Shown: in pieces, positions 7,597 through 17,754 of the stretch | Position numbering within the stretch: the first letter of the stretch is position 1 | Layout: the number at the start of each line of letters is the position of its first letter | From: Thermoanaerobaculia bacterium | Lineage (GTDB): Bacteria; Acidobacteriota; Thermoanaerobaculia; Thermoanaerobaculales; Sulfomarinibacteraceae | Direction of reading: 5' to 3' | Length of the DNA stretch: 52,187 nucleotides | Assembly (NCBI GenBank): GCA_027061805.1 | Contig: JAMOWA010000024.1 | Location: 1-52,187 of the forward strand | The notes under the pieces: generated by a model | Told to the model about the DNA's origin: nothing | Database searches by the model: none | What the model saw: only the letters and a program-made list of their open reading frames with translations | Translations under genes and position numbers: made by a program

Positions 7597-8472
7597 TCAG
7601 TTCACGCCGTCCCCCGACGCCTCGGCGATCCGCCGCAGGGCGCACTCGGCGTAGCCCGGGCACCGCCGGCAGACCGCGTCGTCCGCAAACCCGAACTCCG
7701 AGGGCGCGCAGATGGTGACGGACGGATCCTTCGCCGCCTCCAGCTCGGCCAGGAGCTCCCGGTCCTCGGCGGTGGGCTCTCCCCCACCCTCCAGGCAGGC
7801 CACCAGGTCCCGCACCTGGGGGTCCCACGCCAGGTTCCGGCGCTCCGCCAGCGCCTCTCTCGCCACGGCCACGGCCGTGCCCTTCGCCTGCTTTACCTTG
7901 AAGGCCATCTTGCGGCGGGAGGGCAGGCGGCGGGTGACCAGGAAGAACACGTAGCCCGCGGACATCCCGACGGCATTGGCGATCCCACCCAGCAACCCCA
8001 GGCGGGCGAAGCTCGAGTAGACCAGGAAGCCGCCCCCGAGGATGGCCAGCCATTTCACCTTCACCGGCAGGATGAAGAAGAGCAGGAGCTCCATGTCGGG
8101 CGAGAGGGTGGCGAAGGTGAACAGCAGGGAGGTCTGGAGGAAGATGTCCCCCGCGAGCGGCTGGCCGAAGAGCACCGCGGTTCCCGCGGCGCCCAGCACC
8201 GACACCAGCCAGAACAGGAGGAAACGCGGGGAACCCCACGCCTCCTCCAGGGGCCGGCCCATGATCCACAGGATCAGCATGGAGAAGAAGAAGCCGATCA
8301 TGCCCCCGTGGAGGAACTGGAAGGTCAGCACGGTCCAGGGCCGGGCCAGGACCTGGCCCGGCCAGAGCATGAGCGCCATCCGGCTCTCGGGCGACGTCGT
8401 GGTCAGGAAGTAGATCGCGAAGTGCGCGAAGATCAGGCCTTCGGTCAGGTGCCACTGCTCACGCCGCATCAT
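7597..8472 (-). CDS. Rhomboid-family membrane protein, probably inactive
   Basis: 291 residues, starting at ATG 8472 that overlaps the mutL stop. About six hydrophobic segments fill residues 10-190. FQFLHGGMIGFFFSMLILW followed by GRPLEEAWG matches the rhomboid TM2 region. However, the catalytic GxSG serine and the partner histidine are not visible, and the HxxxN of TM2 is lost, so it looks like a Der1-like or pseudoprotease member. The soluble C-terminal 100 residues contain a cysteine cluster (TICAPSE..., CRRCPGYAEC) that could bind metal. Known inactive rhomboids act as membrane chaperones; the role here is not predictable. Confidence 0.7.
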   Translation of the reverse strand: MMRREQWHLTEGLIFAHFAIYFLTTTSPESRMALMLWPGQVLARPWTVLTFQFLHGGMIGFFFSMLILWIMGRPLEEAWGSPRFLLFWLVSVLGAAGTAVLFGQPLAGDIFLQTSLLFTFATLSPDMELLLFFILPVKVKWLAILGGGFLVYSSFARLGLLGGIANAVGMSAGYVFFLVTRRLPSRRKMAFKVKQAKGTAVAVAREALAERRNLAWDPQVRDLVACLEGGGEPTAEDRELLAELEAAKDPSVTICAPSEFGFADDAVCRRCPGYAECALRRIAEASGDGVN

Positions 8473-10283
8473 CGTCTCCCCAGTCTCCGTTCCATCTCCT
8501 CCTGGCTCAGCCGGAGCACGATGGGCCTCCCGTGGGGGCAGCGGTGCGGATTCTCCGTCCGCGCCAGGTCCTCGAGCAGGGCGCGCTGCTCCGCCGGCGT
8601 GAGGGGGTGGTTGATCTTGATGGCCGCCCGGCAGGAGAGCCCCGCCGCCAGTTCCTCCTCGAGCTCCTCGGCCACCCGCTCGGGGACCCCGTCCAGGGCC
8701 GTGGCCCGTTCCAGGAGCTCGCGGAGAAGCCCCTCCACCGCCTCCCGGTCCACTCCCACCGGCACGGCGCTCACCCGGACCGTCTCCTCCCCGAAGGGGT
8801 CCGCCTCGATGCCCACCCGGGCCAGCAGCTCCCGGACCCGGGGCACCGCCCTGGCCAGGGCCCCGTCCAGCTCCACCAGCAGCGGCTCCAGGAGCCGCTG
8901 GGAAGGGGTCTCCGCCCCCTCCAGCTGCCGCCGGATCCGGTCGTAGAGCACCCGCTCGTGGGCCACGTGCTGGTCCACGATCACCAGTCCCCACCGGTCC
9001 TCCAGGAGGAGGAAGGAGTTCCGGTACTGCCCGATGAGCCGCCCGAAGGGCGTGTCGGCGGGCCCCGGCCGGGCACCCGCGGTGTGGAGGCTCCCGGTCT
9101 CCCCCCGGGGCGGAACCTCCCCGGGGGGGACCTCGGCCACCCCGCCTCCTTCCCCGCGGGGGGTGCCGTAGACGGGGTGGTCGAAGAGCGCAGGGGGACC
9201 GTCGGCTCCGGACCCGGAGGGGGCACCGGGAGAGGCGCCCCCGTCCGCGGGGATTGCGGCCGGCCCCTCCAGCCGGTTCACGGGAACGTGGCCGCGGACC
9301 GCCGCCACCCCTGCCCGCAGGGCCCGCTCCACCGCCGCGAACACGGTGCGGGACCGGGCGAAGCGCACCTCGGTCTTGGCGGGGTGGACGTTCACGTCCA
9401 CCTCCTCGGGCGGCAGCTCCACCGCCAGGACCACGCGGGCGCCCCCGAGACCGCCGCCGGCCTCCCGGAGCACCCGGAACACCGCCCCGACCAGGAGCCG
9501 GTCCCGCACCGGGCGGCCGTTCACCAGCAGGGTCAGGGTGGGCCGTCCCCCCGGCCTCCCCGGGGCCAGCAGGCCGAAGGCCGACACGGAGCCCGCCTGC
9601 TCGGAGAAGCGCCGGGGAGGCTCGCCGCCCCGGCGCCGGTCCAGGTCGGAGAAGCGCGCCGCCATGTCCGGGGCGGGCGGCGCCTCCAGGAGCGTCCGCC
9701 CGCCGTGGCGCAGCACGAAGCCCACGTCGGGCCGGGCCAGCGCCGCCGCCGTCACCGTCTCCTGGGCGTGCCGCAGCTCGGTCTCCGGAGCGTGGAGGAA
9801 CTTCCTCCGGGCCGGCGTGTTGAAGAACAGGTCGCGAACCTCCACCGTGGTCCCGCGGGGGCGGGCCACGGGCTCCGCACCGAGGAGCCGCCCGCCCTCC
9901 ACGGTCACCCTGACGCCACCCTCCGCCGGGTCGGCCGAGGTGGTCAGCGCGAAGCGCGACACCGCCGCGATGGAGGGCAGCGCCTCGCCCCGGAAGCCCA
10001 GGGTGGCGATACGGTCCAGGTCCCCGTGGCCGGAGATCTTGGAGGTGGCATGGCGCTCGAGCGCCAGGAGGGCGTCGTCGGCGTCCATGCCACAGCCGTC
10101 GTCCTCCACCCGCACCAGCGACCGCCCCCCCTGCGAGAGCTCCACCACGATCCGGGTGGCCCCGGCGTCCAGGGAGTTCTCCACCAGCTCCTTCACCACC
10201 GAGGCGGGCCGCTCCACGACCTCGCCCGCGGCAATCCGGTTGACCAGACGGTCCGGCAGCACCTGGATGCGCGACACCCGCAC
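8469..10283 (-). CDS. mutL: DNA mismatch repair protein MutL
   Basis: 604 residues. The N-terminal GHKL ATPase has NRIAAGEVVERPASVVKELV (about 15-34), DDGCGMD and GFRGEALPSIAAVS. A Pro/Gly-rich linker (about 340-400) precedes the C-terminal dimerisation domain. VDQHVAHERVLYD resembles the DQHA(X)2E(X)4E endonuclease motif but ends in D, and CPHGRP is the matching conserved C-terminal motif, so nicking activity is plausible. It cooperates with MutS, which is not in this window. It lies 55 nt after a small membrane-protein gene and may be co-transcribed with ftsK. Confidence 0.95.
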   Translation of the reverse strand: MRVSRIQVLPDRLVNRIAAGEVVERPASVVKELVENSLDAGATRIVVELSQGGRSLVRVEDDGCGMDADDALLALERHATSKISGHGDLDRIATLGFRGEALPSIAAVSRFALTTSADPAEGGVRVTVEGGRLLGAEPVARPRGTTVEVRDLFFNTPARRKFLHAPETELRHAQETVTAAALARPDVGFVLRHGGRTLLEAPPAPDMAARFSDLDRRRGGEPPRRFSEQAGSVSAFGLLAPGRPGGRPTLTLLVNGRPVRDRLLVGAVFRVLREAGGGLGGARVVLAVELPPEEVDVNVHPAKTEVRFARSRTVFAAVERALRAGVAAVRGHVPVNRLEGPAAIPADGGASPGAPSGSGADGPPALFDHPVYGTPRGEGGGVAEVPPGEVPPRGETGSLHTAGARPGPADTPFGRLIGQYRNSFLLLEDRWGLVIVDQHVAHERVLYDRIRRQLEGAETPSQRLLEPLLVELDGALARAVPRVRELLARVGIEADPFGEETVRVSAVPVGVDREAVEGLLRELLERATALDGVPERVAEELEEELAAGLSCRAAIKINHPLTPAEQRALLEDLARTENPHRCPHGRPIVLRLSQEEMERRLGRR

Positions 10284-10338
10284 ATGATAGTGCAGGCGGA
10301 GGGGGAGCGGTACGGAACGTTCCCCCTGCGGGGGCCGG

Positions 10339-10644
10339 TCACTCGAACACGGAGAGATCGGGTTCGGAGTCCGGCGTCACCACCCGGTCGGGATCGGCCA
10401 GGTCCTCCTTGATGAGCAGGTCCATGAGCAGGTCACGGACGCCGCCGCGCCCCTTCTCGCGGAACTTCCGCTTCACCTGGGCGGGCTTGAGCTCGATGCC
10501 CGTCATGTGCTTCAGGTACTGGCAGAACACCCGCGGCCGGGAGAGGAAGCTCACCACCAGGAGGAGGAGCAGCAGGACCACGGCACCGATGGCCCCCAGC
10601 ACGAAGATATCCTGGCGCCCCAGCTCCAGCATCTCGAAGCTCAT
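10339..10644 (-). CDS. Small single-pass membrane protein, unknown function
   Basis: 101 residues: one hydrophobic helix (about 15-36), then a basic stretch with PAQVKRKFREKG and an acidic tail ending SDSEPDLS-like. The ATG overlaps the ftsK stop (ATGA), so translation is probably coupled. I recognise no family. Confidence 0.75.
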   Translation of the reverse strand: MSFEMLELGRQDIFVLGAIGAVVLLLLLLVVSFLSRPRVFCQYLKHMTGIELKPAQVKRKFREKGRGGVRDLLMDLLIKEDLADPDRVVTPDSEPDLSVFE

Positions 10645-13058
10645 CTCTCCTCCTCCGTCGCGTCGTCCGATCCGTCGAGCGTGTGCGTCGCGTCCACCTC
10701 GTCGAAGTATTCCGGGGGCACCAGGACCTCCCGTCCCCTGGCCCCGTTGAGCGGCCCCACGAGACCCTGCTCCTCCATCATATCCAGGAGCCGGGCCGAA
10801 CGGGTATACCCCAGATGGAGCCGCCTCTGGATGAAGCTGGCCGAGGCCTTCCGGGTGGTCACCACCAGCCGGGCCGCCTGCTCGTACATGGGGTCGGTCA
10901 GCTCCTCGCCCTCACCCCCGCCACCACCCCCGCGGCCCCGCCGATCGGAGCCCCCCAGGGGCGGATGGGAGAGGATCTTCCGCTGGTAGTCCGGCTTGCC
11001 GAAGCGCTTGATGAACCGGACCACGGTGGCGATCTCCTTCTCGGTCACCAGCGGCCCGTGGAGCCTCTTGAGCACCGAGCTGCCGGGCGGCAGGAACAGC
11101 ATGTCGCCACGGCCCAGCAGGTGCTCCGCGCCCATGGCGTCCAGGATGGTCCGGGAGTCGAACTTGGAGCGCACCTTGAAGGCGATCCTGCAGGTGAAGT
11201 TGGCCTTGATGATGCCCGTGAGGATGTCCACCGAGGGCCGCTGCGTCGCACAGATCAGGTGAACCCCCACGGCCCGGGCCTTCTGGGCCAGGCGGGTGAT
11301 GGACTCCTCCACGGCCCTGCCCGAGGTGAGCATCAGGTCGGCCAGCTCGTCGATGATGATGACCACGTAGGGCAGGGGTTCCGGACGGGACATCTCGTCC
11401 TCGTCCTCGAAGGGGGCCCGCTGCTCCAGGATCTTCCTGAACTGGGCGGGGTCCCTCACCAGCCGGTTGTACTGGTCCAGGTTCCGGACCCCCAGGCCCG
11501 CCAGCATCTTGTACCGGGCCTCCATCTCGGACACGGCCCACGCCAGGGCGTTGGCAGCCTTCTTGGGGTCGGTGATGATGGGCGTGAGCAGGTGGGGGAT
11601 GTCCGCGTAGACCCCGAGCTCCACCATCTTCGGGTCCACGAAGATGAACTTCACCTCATCGGGACGTGCCTTGAAGAGGATGGACATGATCATGGCGTTG
11701 AGCCCCACCGACTTGCCCGACCCGGTGAATCCCCCGATGAGCAGATGGGGCATCCTCTGGAGATCCGCGTAGAAGGGGGTTCCGTGGATGTCCACGCCCA
11801 GGCTCAGCGTCAGGAGCGAGGTGGCGTTCCGGAACTCGTCGGTGTCCAGCATCTGGGAGAGGCGGATCACCTCGGGGTCGGGGTTGGGCACCTCGATCCC
11901 CACGGTGGCCCGGCCCGGGATCCGCTCGATGCGGACCGACTCGGTCCGGAGCGCCAGTGCCAGGTCCTCCGCCAGGTTCTGGACCGAGGCGATCTTGACG
12001 CCGGAGTCCAGGCGGAACTCGTAGGTGGTGATCACGGGGCCCGTCCGGATGTTCACCACCTCGCCCCGGACCCGGAACTCGTGGCACTTCTCCACGATCC
12101 GCTGCCCCAGCTCCAGGAGCATGGTGGGATCCCGGCGGACTCCCTCCTCCGGGGGATCCAGGAAGGACAGGCGCGGCAGCGCGTAGCTCTCCAGGTCCTC
12201 CACGAAGTCGAACTCCTCCTGGAGCACCGGGGCCTTCGCGGGGGCCTTCTTCCGCTTCCTCTCGGCCGGCTTCTTCCGGATGCGGCGGGCACTGCTCGAT
12301 GGCGCGGGAGCCTCCGCCTCCGGGCTCCCATCCTCCTCCACAACCCTCCGGATGATCCGGAAGCGGCCCTTCCCCTCGAGCTCCTTCACCGTCAGCGTTC
12401 CGTCCGCCAGCCCTTCCTCCTCCATGCGCTGGAGCTGGCGTTCCAGGACCCGTTGCTGCGCCTTCTGCCGCTCGGCCTCACGCCTCCGGCGCGAGCGTTC
12501 CCGGCTCCTGGACTCCACACCGTGCCGGAACCTGTCCGTGATTCCCCGGATCAACTCGGCCGCCGAGGCCCCGGAGACCAGGATGGCCCCGACGATGAGG
12601 AGGAAGGCGAGCAGGACCAGCCGGCCCACCGGTCCGGCGAAGCCCAGGAGGAGATCGTCCACGGCCCGGCCGATGAAGCCGCCGCACGACACCACGCCAC
12701 CCCGCCACGGGATGTCGGCGCACAGGAGGTTCGCGAAGCCCGGGAGGGCCACCAGGAGCAGCATCCAGCCCGCCACGGTGAACCTGGGCCTGCTCAGCTC
12801 CACGCCCCGGATCTGCTTCCACCCCAGCACCCCGAGGAGGAAGGGCACCACCAGGGCCAGCAGGCCGAAGGGTCCCAGCAACGCCGCCGACAGGGTCGCG
12901 CCCAGCCAGCCGGCGAGGTTCACGGGGGTCTCGCGGAGCGACGAGACATGGAAGGGGCTGGGGTCCATGGGGCTGTGGGAGAGCAACGCCACCAGCAGGA
13001 GGACCGCCACCACGAGCAGGCTCACCCCCACGATGTCGCGGATCACGGTGCCCTTCAC
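10641..13058 (-). CDS. ftsK: DNA translocase FtsK/SpoIIIE
   Basis: 805 residues from a GTG at 13058 that overlaps the uppP stop (GTGA). The N-terminus has about four membrane segments (residues 8-185), then a charged linker with RRRREAERQKAQQR. The motor follows with Walker A GFTGSGKSVG and Walker B VVIIIDELADLM, then RLAQKARAVGVHLICATQRPS. The last about 65 residues form the winged-helix gamma domain (FIQRRLHLGYTRSARLLDMM) that reads KOPS-like polarity sequences. It pumps chromosome termini across the division septum. A glycine-rich loop (GRGGGGGGEG) separates motor and gamma. Confidence 0.95.
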   Translation of the reverse strand: MKGTVIRDIVGVSLLVVAVLLLVALLSHSPMDPSPFHVSSLRETPVNLAGWLGATLSAALLGPFGLLALVVPFLLGVLGWKQIRGVELSRPRFTVAGWMLLLVALPGFANLLCADIPWRGGVVSCGGFIGRAVDDLLLGFAGPVGRLVLLAFLLIVGAILVSGASAAELIRGITDRFRHGVESRSRERSRRRREAERQKAQQRVLERQLQRMEEEGLADGTLTVKELEGKGRFRIIRRVVEEDGSPEAEAPAPSSSARRIRKKPAERKRKKAPAKAPVLQEEFDFVEDLESYALPRLSFLDPPEEGVRRDPTMLLELGQRIVEKCHEFRVRGEVVNIRTGPVITTYEFRLDSGVKIASVQNLAEDLALALRTESVRIERIPGRATVGIEVPNPDPEVIRLSQMLDTDEFRNATSLLTLSLGVDIHGTPFYADLQRMPHLLIGGFTGSGKSVGLNAMIMSILFKARPDEVKFIFVDPKMVELGVYADIPHLLTPIITDPKKAANALAWAVSEMEARYKMLAGLGVRNLDQYNRLVRDPAQFRKILEQRAPFEDEDEMSRPEPLPYVVIIIDELADLMLTSGRAVEESITRLAQKARAVGVHLICATQRPSVDILTGIIKANFTCRIAFKVRSKFDSRTILDAMGAEHLLGRGDMLFLPPGSSVLKRLHGPLVTEKEIATVVRFIKRFGKPDYQRKILSHPPLGGSDRRGRGGGGGGEGEELTDPMYEQAARLVVTTRKASASFIQRRLHLGYTRSARLLDMMEEQGLVGPLNGARGREVLVPPEYFDEVDATHTLDGSDDATEEER

Positions 13059-13846
13059 AGGACGCCCCCCAGGTGCAGCGCCAGGACCAGGCCCCCGAGG
13101 GGAAGGCAGTACCACCCGAACCTGTGGAAGACCCTCGCGGTCAGCGTCCTCAGGACCACGGTGAGCGCGACGTACCCGGAGACGCCCGCGACCACGCCCC
13201 CCACCAGGCAGGCGCCCCAGAAGACCGGCCCCAGGCTCGCCAGCTCGCCACGCGCCCCCGCCACCTCCAGCACGGTGGCCCCGGCGATGGCGGGCACCGC
13301 CAGCAGGAAGGAGAACCTGGCCGCCCAGGCGCGGTCGAGCCCCATGCCCAGGCCCGCCGCGATGGTGATGCCCGAGCGGGAGATGCCCGGGAAGATCGCG
13401 AGGCCCTGGACGAGGCCCACCGCCGCCGCCTGTCCCCACCCCGTCTCCAGCTCCCGGGTCCCGCCCCCCGCGAGCCACCGCGTGGACAGCACCACCACGC
13501 CGGTCACCACCAGGAAGGCACCGATCCAGCCCGGCCGCGAGAAGGCGGCCTCGGCCAGGTCGCGGAGCGGAAAGGCCGGGAGCGCGGTGGCCACGGTCCC
13601 CAGTCCGAGCAGCGCCAGGAGCCTCAGTCCGGAACGGGTCCGGAACCAGGCCATCAGCTCCCTCCGCTCGAACCACACCACGGCCGCCGCGGTACCCAGG
13701 TGGAGCGTGGCATCAAAGACCACCCCCGGCTGGTGGAAGCCCGGGATCAGCGCCTGGGCCAGCGCCAGGTGCCCGGACGAGGACACCGGCAGGAACTCCG
13801 TGACGCCCTGCAGGAGCCCGAGCAACGCGGCATGCCACCAGCTCAC
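13055..13846 (-). CDS. uppP: Undecaprenyl-diphosphatase UppP/BacA
   Basis: 263 residues from the GTG at 13846, giving the usual N-terminus VSWWHAALLGLLQGVTEFLP; an alternative GTG at 13897 adds 17 residues. QGVTEFLPVSSSGHL (about 14-28) and FPGISRSG (about 157-164) are the two conserved motifs of this integral membrane lipid phosphatase, which recycles the undecaprenyl carrier for cell-wall synthesis. About eight hydrophobic segments are present. The stop overlaps the ftsK start, linking envelope synthesis with division. Confidence 0.93.
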   Translation of the reverse strand: MSWWHAALLGLLQGVTEFLPVSSSGHLALAQALIPGFHQPGVVFDATLHLGTAAAVVWFERRELMAWFRTRSGLRLLALLGLGTVATALPAFPLRDLAEAAFSRPGWIGAFLVVTGVVVLSTRWLAGGGTRELETGWGQAAAVGLVQGLAIFPGISRSGITIAAGLGMGLDRAWAARFSFLLAVPAIAGATVLEVAGARGELASLGPVFWGACLVGGVVAGVSGYVALTVVLRTLTARVFHRFGWYCLPLGGLVLALHLGGVL

Positions 13847-13930
13847 GGCCGGCTTCCCGCGGAACGGGACCCCTCGGGTCTCAGGAGACTCGACCACTGG
13901 TTCAATTCCACCACTCCCCAGGGCATGGTA

Positions 13931-14262
13931 TCACCCCGCCGGACGCCCCCGGCGGAGCCCCGTCACTTCCATGAGCTTCACGGGAAGCCCCCGGCGGCGC
14001 CATGCAGCGACGGGATCCGGGCCTCCCGGGGTTCCCTCCGGCGCCCACCGGAACCCTCCCGCCTCGTGGAGCAGGATCCGCGGCGGGGCGCCATCCGGTG
14101 GCACCGCGGAATGGGGGATCTCCGTGACCACCCCGTCCCGGAGATCCGGCACCCGGCAGGACGGTGGTCATCGACCGCGGATCCGACGCCCGGCACCTGC
14201 AGGTGGGCCACCAGCACCGGGAAGGTGCCCACCGCCGCGACGGCGGCGGCCTGCCGCGTCAT
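13931..14262 (-). pseudogene. Possible frameshifted small gene
   Basis: An ATG at 14262 overlaps the rsmA stop (ATGA) and opens a plausible protein MTRQAAAVAAVGTFPVLVAH. After about 37 residues the protein-like reading moves to another frame, starting PDLRDGVVTEIPHSAVPPDG and ending at 13931. Together they would make about 110 residues. Either the gene has decayed, the sequence has an indel, or one of the two halves is spurious. No family is recognised. Confidence 0.3.
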
Positions 14263-15026
14263 GGGCCCACTCCAGCCAGCGCCACCCACCCCTCCAGCGG
14301 GACCGTGGCGGGGCGGGCGCCCGGGTCGAGGCCGGCGTCCTCGATGGCTCCCGCATCCACCAGGGGCTTCAGGGCGTTGGCCAGCGTCTTCCGCGGCCGT
14401 GTCAGGGCGTGGCGGGCGAGCCGGAAGGCCGCCTCGAGCCGCTCCCGGTCGAAGGCCGGCGGTGCGGGCTCCAGCACGATCACGCTGGAGACCACCCTGG
14501 GCCGCGGCCGGAACGCTCCGGGGGGCACGGAGAAGGCGATCCGGGCATCCCGGGTCCACGCCGCGCGCTCCAGGGCCAGCAGGCCATGGGCCCGCTCCCC
14601 CGGCCGCGCCACCACGCGTTCCGCCACCTCCCTCTGGAGCATCACCACCACCCGGCGGAACAGGTCGTGACGGGGGAGCAGCCGCCTCAGGATGGGCGTG
14701 CCCACCGAGTAGGGGAGGTTGGCCGCCACCTGCCACGGGGCCTCCTCCCCGAGCAGGGGCTCCAGGGGCTCCGTGAGGGCGTCGGCATGGTGGATCTCCA
14801 GTCCCCGGCCCTCCAGCTCTTCGAGGCCGGCGAGCAGCCCTTCGTCCAGCTCCAGGGCCAGGACCCGGGGGAAGCGCTCCAGGAGCTCCACGGTGAGCAC
14901 CCCCCGCCCCGGACCGATCTCCAGCACCCTGGGCGGCTCGTGGTCGAGGAGGGCGGCGATCCTCCGGACCACCCCCCGGTCCACCAGGAAGTTCTGCCCG
15001 AGCCGCTGCCTCCGGCTCCGCCCCAT
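14259..15026 (-). CDS. rsmA: 16S rRNA dimethyladenosine transferase RsmA (KsgA)
   Basis: 255 residues from the second of two tandem ATGs, which gives better spacing from GGAGG. RLGQNFLVD (about 9-17), VLEIGPGRGVLTVELL (S-adenosylmethionine site) and ANLPYSVGTPILRRLL (the catalytic NLPY motif) are intact. It dimethylates the two adenines of the helix-45 loop in 16S rRNA. The gene starts 49 nt after the trpA stop on the same strand, so it may be read through from the trp operon. Confidence 0.95.
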   Translation of the reverse strand: MGRSRRQRLGQNFLVDRGVVRRIAALLDHEPPRVLEIGPGRGVLTVELLERFPRVLALELDEGLLAGLEELEGRGLEIHHADALTEPLEPLLGEEAPWQVAANLPYSVGTPILRRLLPRHDLFRRVVVMLQREVAERVVARPGERAHGLLALERAAWTRDARIAFSVPPGAFRPRPRVVSSVIVLEPAPPAFDRERLEAAFRLARHALTRPRKTLANALKPLVDAGAIEDAGLDPGARPATVPLEGWVALAGVGP

Positions 15027-15075
15027 CATCCCCCTCCGGGGGGACCCCCCCGGCCGGAAGCTCCCCGCACCCCCC

Positions 15076-15876
15076 TCACGGGCGGCACGCCCGGGCCAGG
15101 GGCGCCACGAAGGTCTGGACCACCTCGGCCAGCCGGTCGCTGTCGCCCACCACCGCGATCCGGTCCACGATGGCCGAACCGACCACCACGCCGTGCGCCA
15201 GCCGCGCGACCCGCGCCACCTGCCGGGGCGTGGAGATGCCGAAGCCCACCGCCACGGGCAGCTTCGTGAGCTTGCGGGCCGTCCGGATGGAGGCCTCCAG
15301 CTCGGGGGCCAGGTCGGCACGGGCGCCCGTCACCCCGGCCCGGGACACCAGGTAGAGGAACCCCCTCCCCCTGCGGGCCGCCGTCTTGATCCGCTCCCGG
15401 CTGGAGGTCGGTGCCGCCAGCGGGACCACGTCCAGGCCGGCGGCCCCGAGGGCGGGTCCGAAGAGCTCCAGCTCCTCCACGGGAACGTCGGTGAAGAGCA
15501 CGCCGTCGGCCCCGGCGGCCCGGGCGTCACGGGCGAACTCCTCGACCCCGTAGGCCAGGACGGGGTTGGCGTAGGTGAAGAGCACGATGGGGATGTCCTC
15601 CCCGCGGGACCGGATGGCGGCCACGGTCTCCAGCACGCCCCGGGGGGTCGTCCCCGAGGCCAGGGCCCGCTCGGCCGCCGCCTGGTTGGAGGGCCCGTCG
15701 GCGATGGGGTCGGAGCAGGGGATTCCCAGCTCCACGAGGTCGGCCCCCCCGCGGCGGAGCGCCTGCACCACCTCCACCGTCCGGTCCAGCGTGGGGTCCC
15801 CAGCCGTGACATAGGCGATGAACGCCGCCCGGCGCTCCTTCCTGGCCCGGGTGAAGGCCTCCGAGATCCGGCTCAT
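15076..15876 (-). CDS. trpA: Tryptophan synthase alpha chain
   Basis: 266 residues. [27 protein letters not shown] (catalytic Glu and Asp), [14 protein letters not shown] and VGFGIS are all present. It cleaves indole-3-glycerol phosphate and hands indole to TrpB. The start overlaps the trpB stop (ATGA). It is the last trp gene of the operon. Confidence 0.97.
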   Translation of the reverse strand: MSRISEAFTRARKERRAAFIAYVTAGDPTLDRTVEVVQALRRGGADLVELGIPCSDPIADGPSNQAAAERALASGTTPRGVLETVAAIRSRGEDIPIVLFTYANPVLAYGVEEFARDARAAGADGVLFTDVPVEELELFGPALGAAGLDVVPLAAPTSSRERIKTAARRGRGFLYLVSRAGVTGARADLAPELEASIRTARKLTKLPVAVGFGISTPRQVARVARLAHGVVVGSAIVDRIAVVGDSDRLAEVVQTFVAPLARACRP

Positions 15877-17069
15877 GGCGCCCTCCCTTCCACCCTCGCC
15901 ACCTCCTCCAGGTCCTTGTCGCCCCGGCCGGAGAGGTTCACCAGGATGTTGGCCTTCAGCGGCATGGCCGGCGCCACCTGGGCGGCGTAGGCCACGGCGT
16001 GGGCGGATTCCAGTGCGGGGATGATCCCCTCGGTCTCCGAGAGCATCCGGAAGGCCTCCAGGGCCTCGGCGTCGCTCACCTTGGTGTAGCTCACCCGTCC
16101 CGCGTCCCGCCACATGGCGTGCTCCGGGCCCACCGCCGGGTAGTCCATGCCGGCCGAGATGGAGTGGGTGGGCTGGATCTGCCCGTGGGCGTCCTGCAGG
16201 AGCCAGGTGTAGGTGCCGTGCAGCACGCCCGGCGAGCCACCCCCCGCGAAGCGCGCCGCGTGCTCCCCCGCGCCCTCGCCGCGGCCCCCGGCCTCCACGC
16301 CCACCAGGCGCACCCGCTCGTGGGCGATGAAGGCCGAGAAGATCCCGGCGGCGTTGGAGCCGCCCCCGACGCACGCCACCACCAGGTCCGGAAGCCCCCG
16401 GGTCTGCTTCCGGAACTGGGAGAAGACCTCCTGGCCGATCACCGACTGGAACTCCCGGACGATCATGGGGAAGGGGTGCGGACCCAGCACCGAGCCCAGG
16501 ACGTAGTGGGTGGTCCGGACGTTGGTGACCCAGTCCCTGAGCGCCTCGTTGATGGCGTCCTTGAGGGTCCTGGAACCCGAGTCCACCGGCACCACCTCGG
16601 CGCCCATGAGCTCCATCCGGTCCACGTTGGGCCGCTGCCGCCGCATGTCCTCCACGCCCATGTAGACACGGCACTCGAGCCCCAGGAGGGCGGCCACCGT
16701 GGCCACCGCCACGCCGTGCTGTCCGGCCCCGGTCTCGGCGATCACCCGGGACTTCCCCATCTGGCGGGCCAGGAGCGCCTGGCCCAGGGCGTTGTTGATC
16801 TTGTGGGAGCCCGTGTGGCACAGGTCCTCCCGCTTGAGCCAGATCTGCGCCCCGCCCAGGCGCGCGGACAGGCGCCGCGCCCGGAAGAGCGGCGTGGGCC
16901 GCCCGGCGAAGGTGGCCTGCAGCTCCGCCAGGCGCGCGCCGAAGGTCCGGTCCTTGCGGGCCCTCACGAAGGCCCGCTCCAGCTCGGCCAGCGGGGCCAT
17001 GAGCGTCTCGGGCACGAAGACGCCGCCGTACGCCCCGTAGTACCCCCGTCTGTCCGGTCCGGTCTTCAT
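15873..17069 (-). CDS. trpB: Tryptophan synthase beta chain
   Basis: 398 residues from the ATG at 17069, preceded by [17 protein letters not shown] holds the PLP lysine, [10 protein letters not shown] the substrate-binding glutamate, and GGGSNA the phosphate loop. This is the TrpB1 type that pairs with TrpA. It lies 53 nt after trpF. Confidence 0.97.
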   Translation of the reverse strand: MKTGPDRRGYYGAYGGVFVPETLMAPLAELERAFVRARKDRTFGARLAELQATFAGRPTPLFRARRLSARLGGAQIWLKREDLCHTGSHKINNALGQALLARQMGKSRVIAETGAGQHGVAVATVAALLGLECRVYMGVEDMRRQRPNVDRMELMGAEVVPVDSGSRTLKDAINEALRDWVTNVRTTHYVLGSVLGPHPFPMIVREFQSVIGQEVFSQFRKQTRGLPDLVVACVGGGSNAAGIFSAFIAHERVRLVGVEAGGRGEGAGEHAARFAGGGSPGVLHGTYTWLLQDAHGQIQPTHSISAGMDYPAVGPEHAMWRDAGRVSYTKVSDAEALEAFRMLSETEGIIPALESAHAVAYAAQVAPAMPLKANILVNLSGRGDKDLEEVARVEGRAP

Positions 17070-17122
17070 GGATCCTCCCCGGGGCCCGAGGCCCCGTCCC
17101 CTCTGGGGGCGGATTCCCGATT

Positions 17123-17746
17123 CTACCGCGCCCCTCCCCCGGGCGCCGCCGCCCGGGCTGCCGCCACGAAGGCCGCCACGCGGTCCGGGTCCTTGACGCC
17201 GGGACGCGCCTCCACGCCGCCGGACACGTCCACCAGCGCCGGACGCCACGCCGCCACCGCCGCCGCCACGTTCTCGGGCCGCAGCCCCCCGGCGAGGCCG
17301 AAGCGGACACCCTCCGGTCGGCCCCTGGCGAGCGCCGGGTCCGCGGCGACGCCGTCGCCCGCACCGGGGTCCAGCAACGGCAGGCACAGGGTGCCGAGCC
17401 GTTCCACGCGCCCCCAGTGCACGCCACCCGCCACGGGTACGCGCCGCAGCACCCCGCTCCCGAGCCGCCCGATCCAGGCGTCGGGCTCGGAACCGTGGAG
17501 CTGGACACGGTCCAGATCCAGCTCCCGCCGGACCTCCATGATCCACTCCAGGGGCTGGTCCCGGAACACGCCCACGGTGGCCACGCCCCGGAGCTCCCGG
17601 ACCCAGCGGACCTCCTCCGGGGTCACGGCCCGCGGGGTTCCCGGCACGAAGACGAAGCCCAGCAGGTCCGCCCCGGCGGCCACGGCCGCCTCGGCATCGC
17701 CGGGGCGCGTGATCCCGCAGATCTTCACCAGGAGGGGGTCCCCCAC
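17123..17746 (-). CDS. trpF: Phosphoribosylanthranilate isomerase
   Basis: 207 residues from a GTG at 17746, 8 nt after the trpC stop; a later GTG at 17728 is possible. KICGIT (general-base cysteine), [17 protein letters not shown] and [15 protein letters not shown] are the family motifs of this TIM-barrel enzyme. It is a separate gene, not fused to trpC. Confidence 0.95.
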   Translation of the reverse strand: MGDPLLVKICGITRPGDAEAAVAAGADLLGFVFVPGTPRAVTPEEVRWVRELRGVATVGVFRDQPLEWIMEVRRELDLDRVQLHGSEPDAWIGRLGSGVLRRVPVAGGVHWGRVERLGTLCLPLLDPGAGDGVAADPALARGRPEGVRFGLAGGLRPENVAAAVAAWRPALVDVSGGVEARPGVKDPDRVAAFVAAARAAAPGGGAR

Positions 17747-17754
17747 GACCGGCC

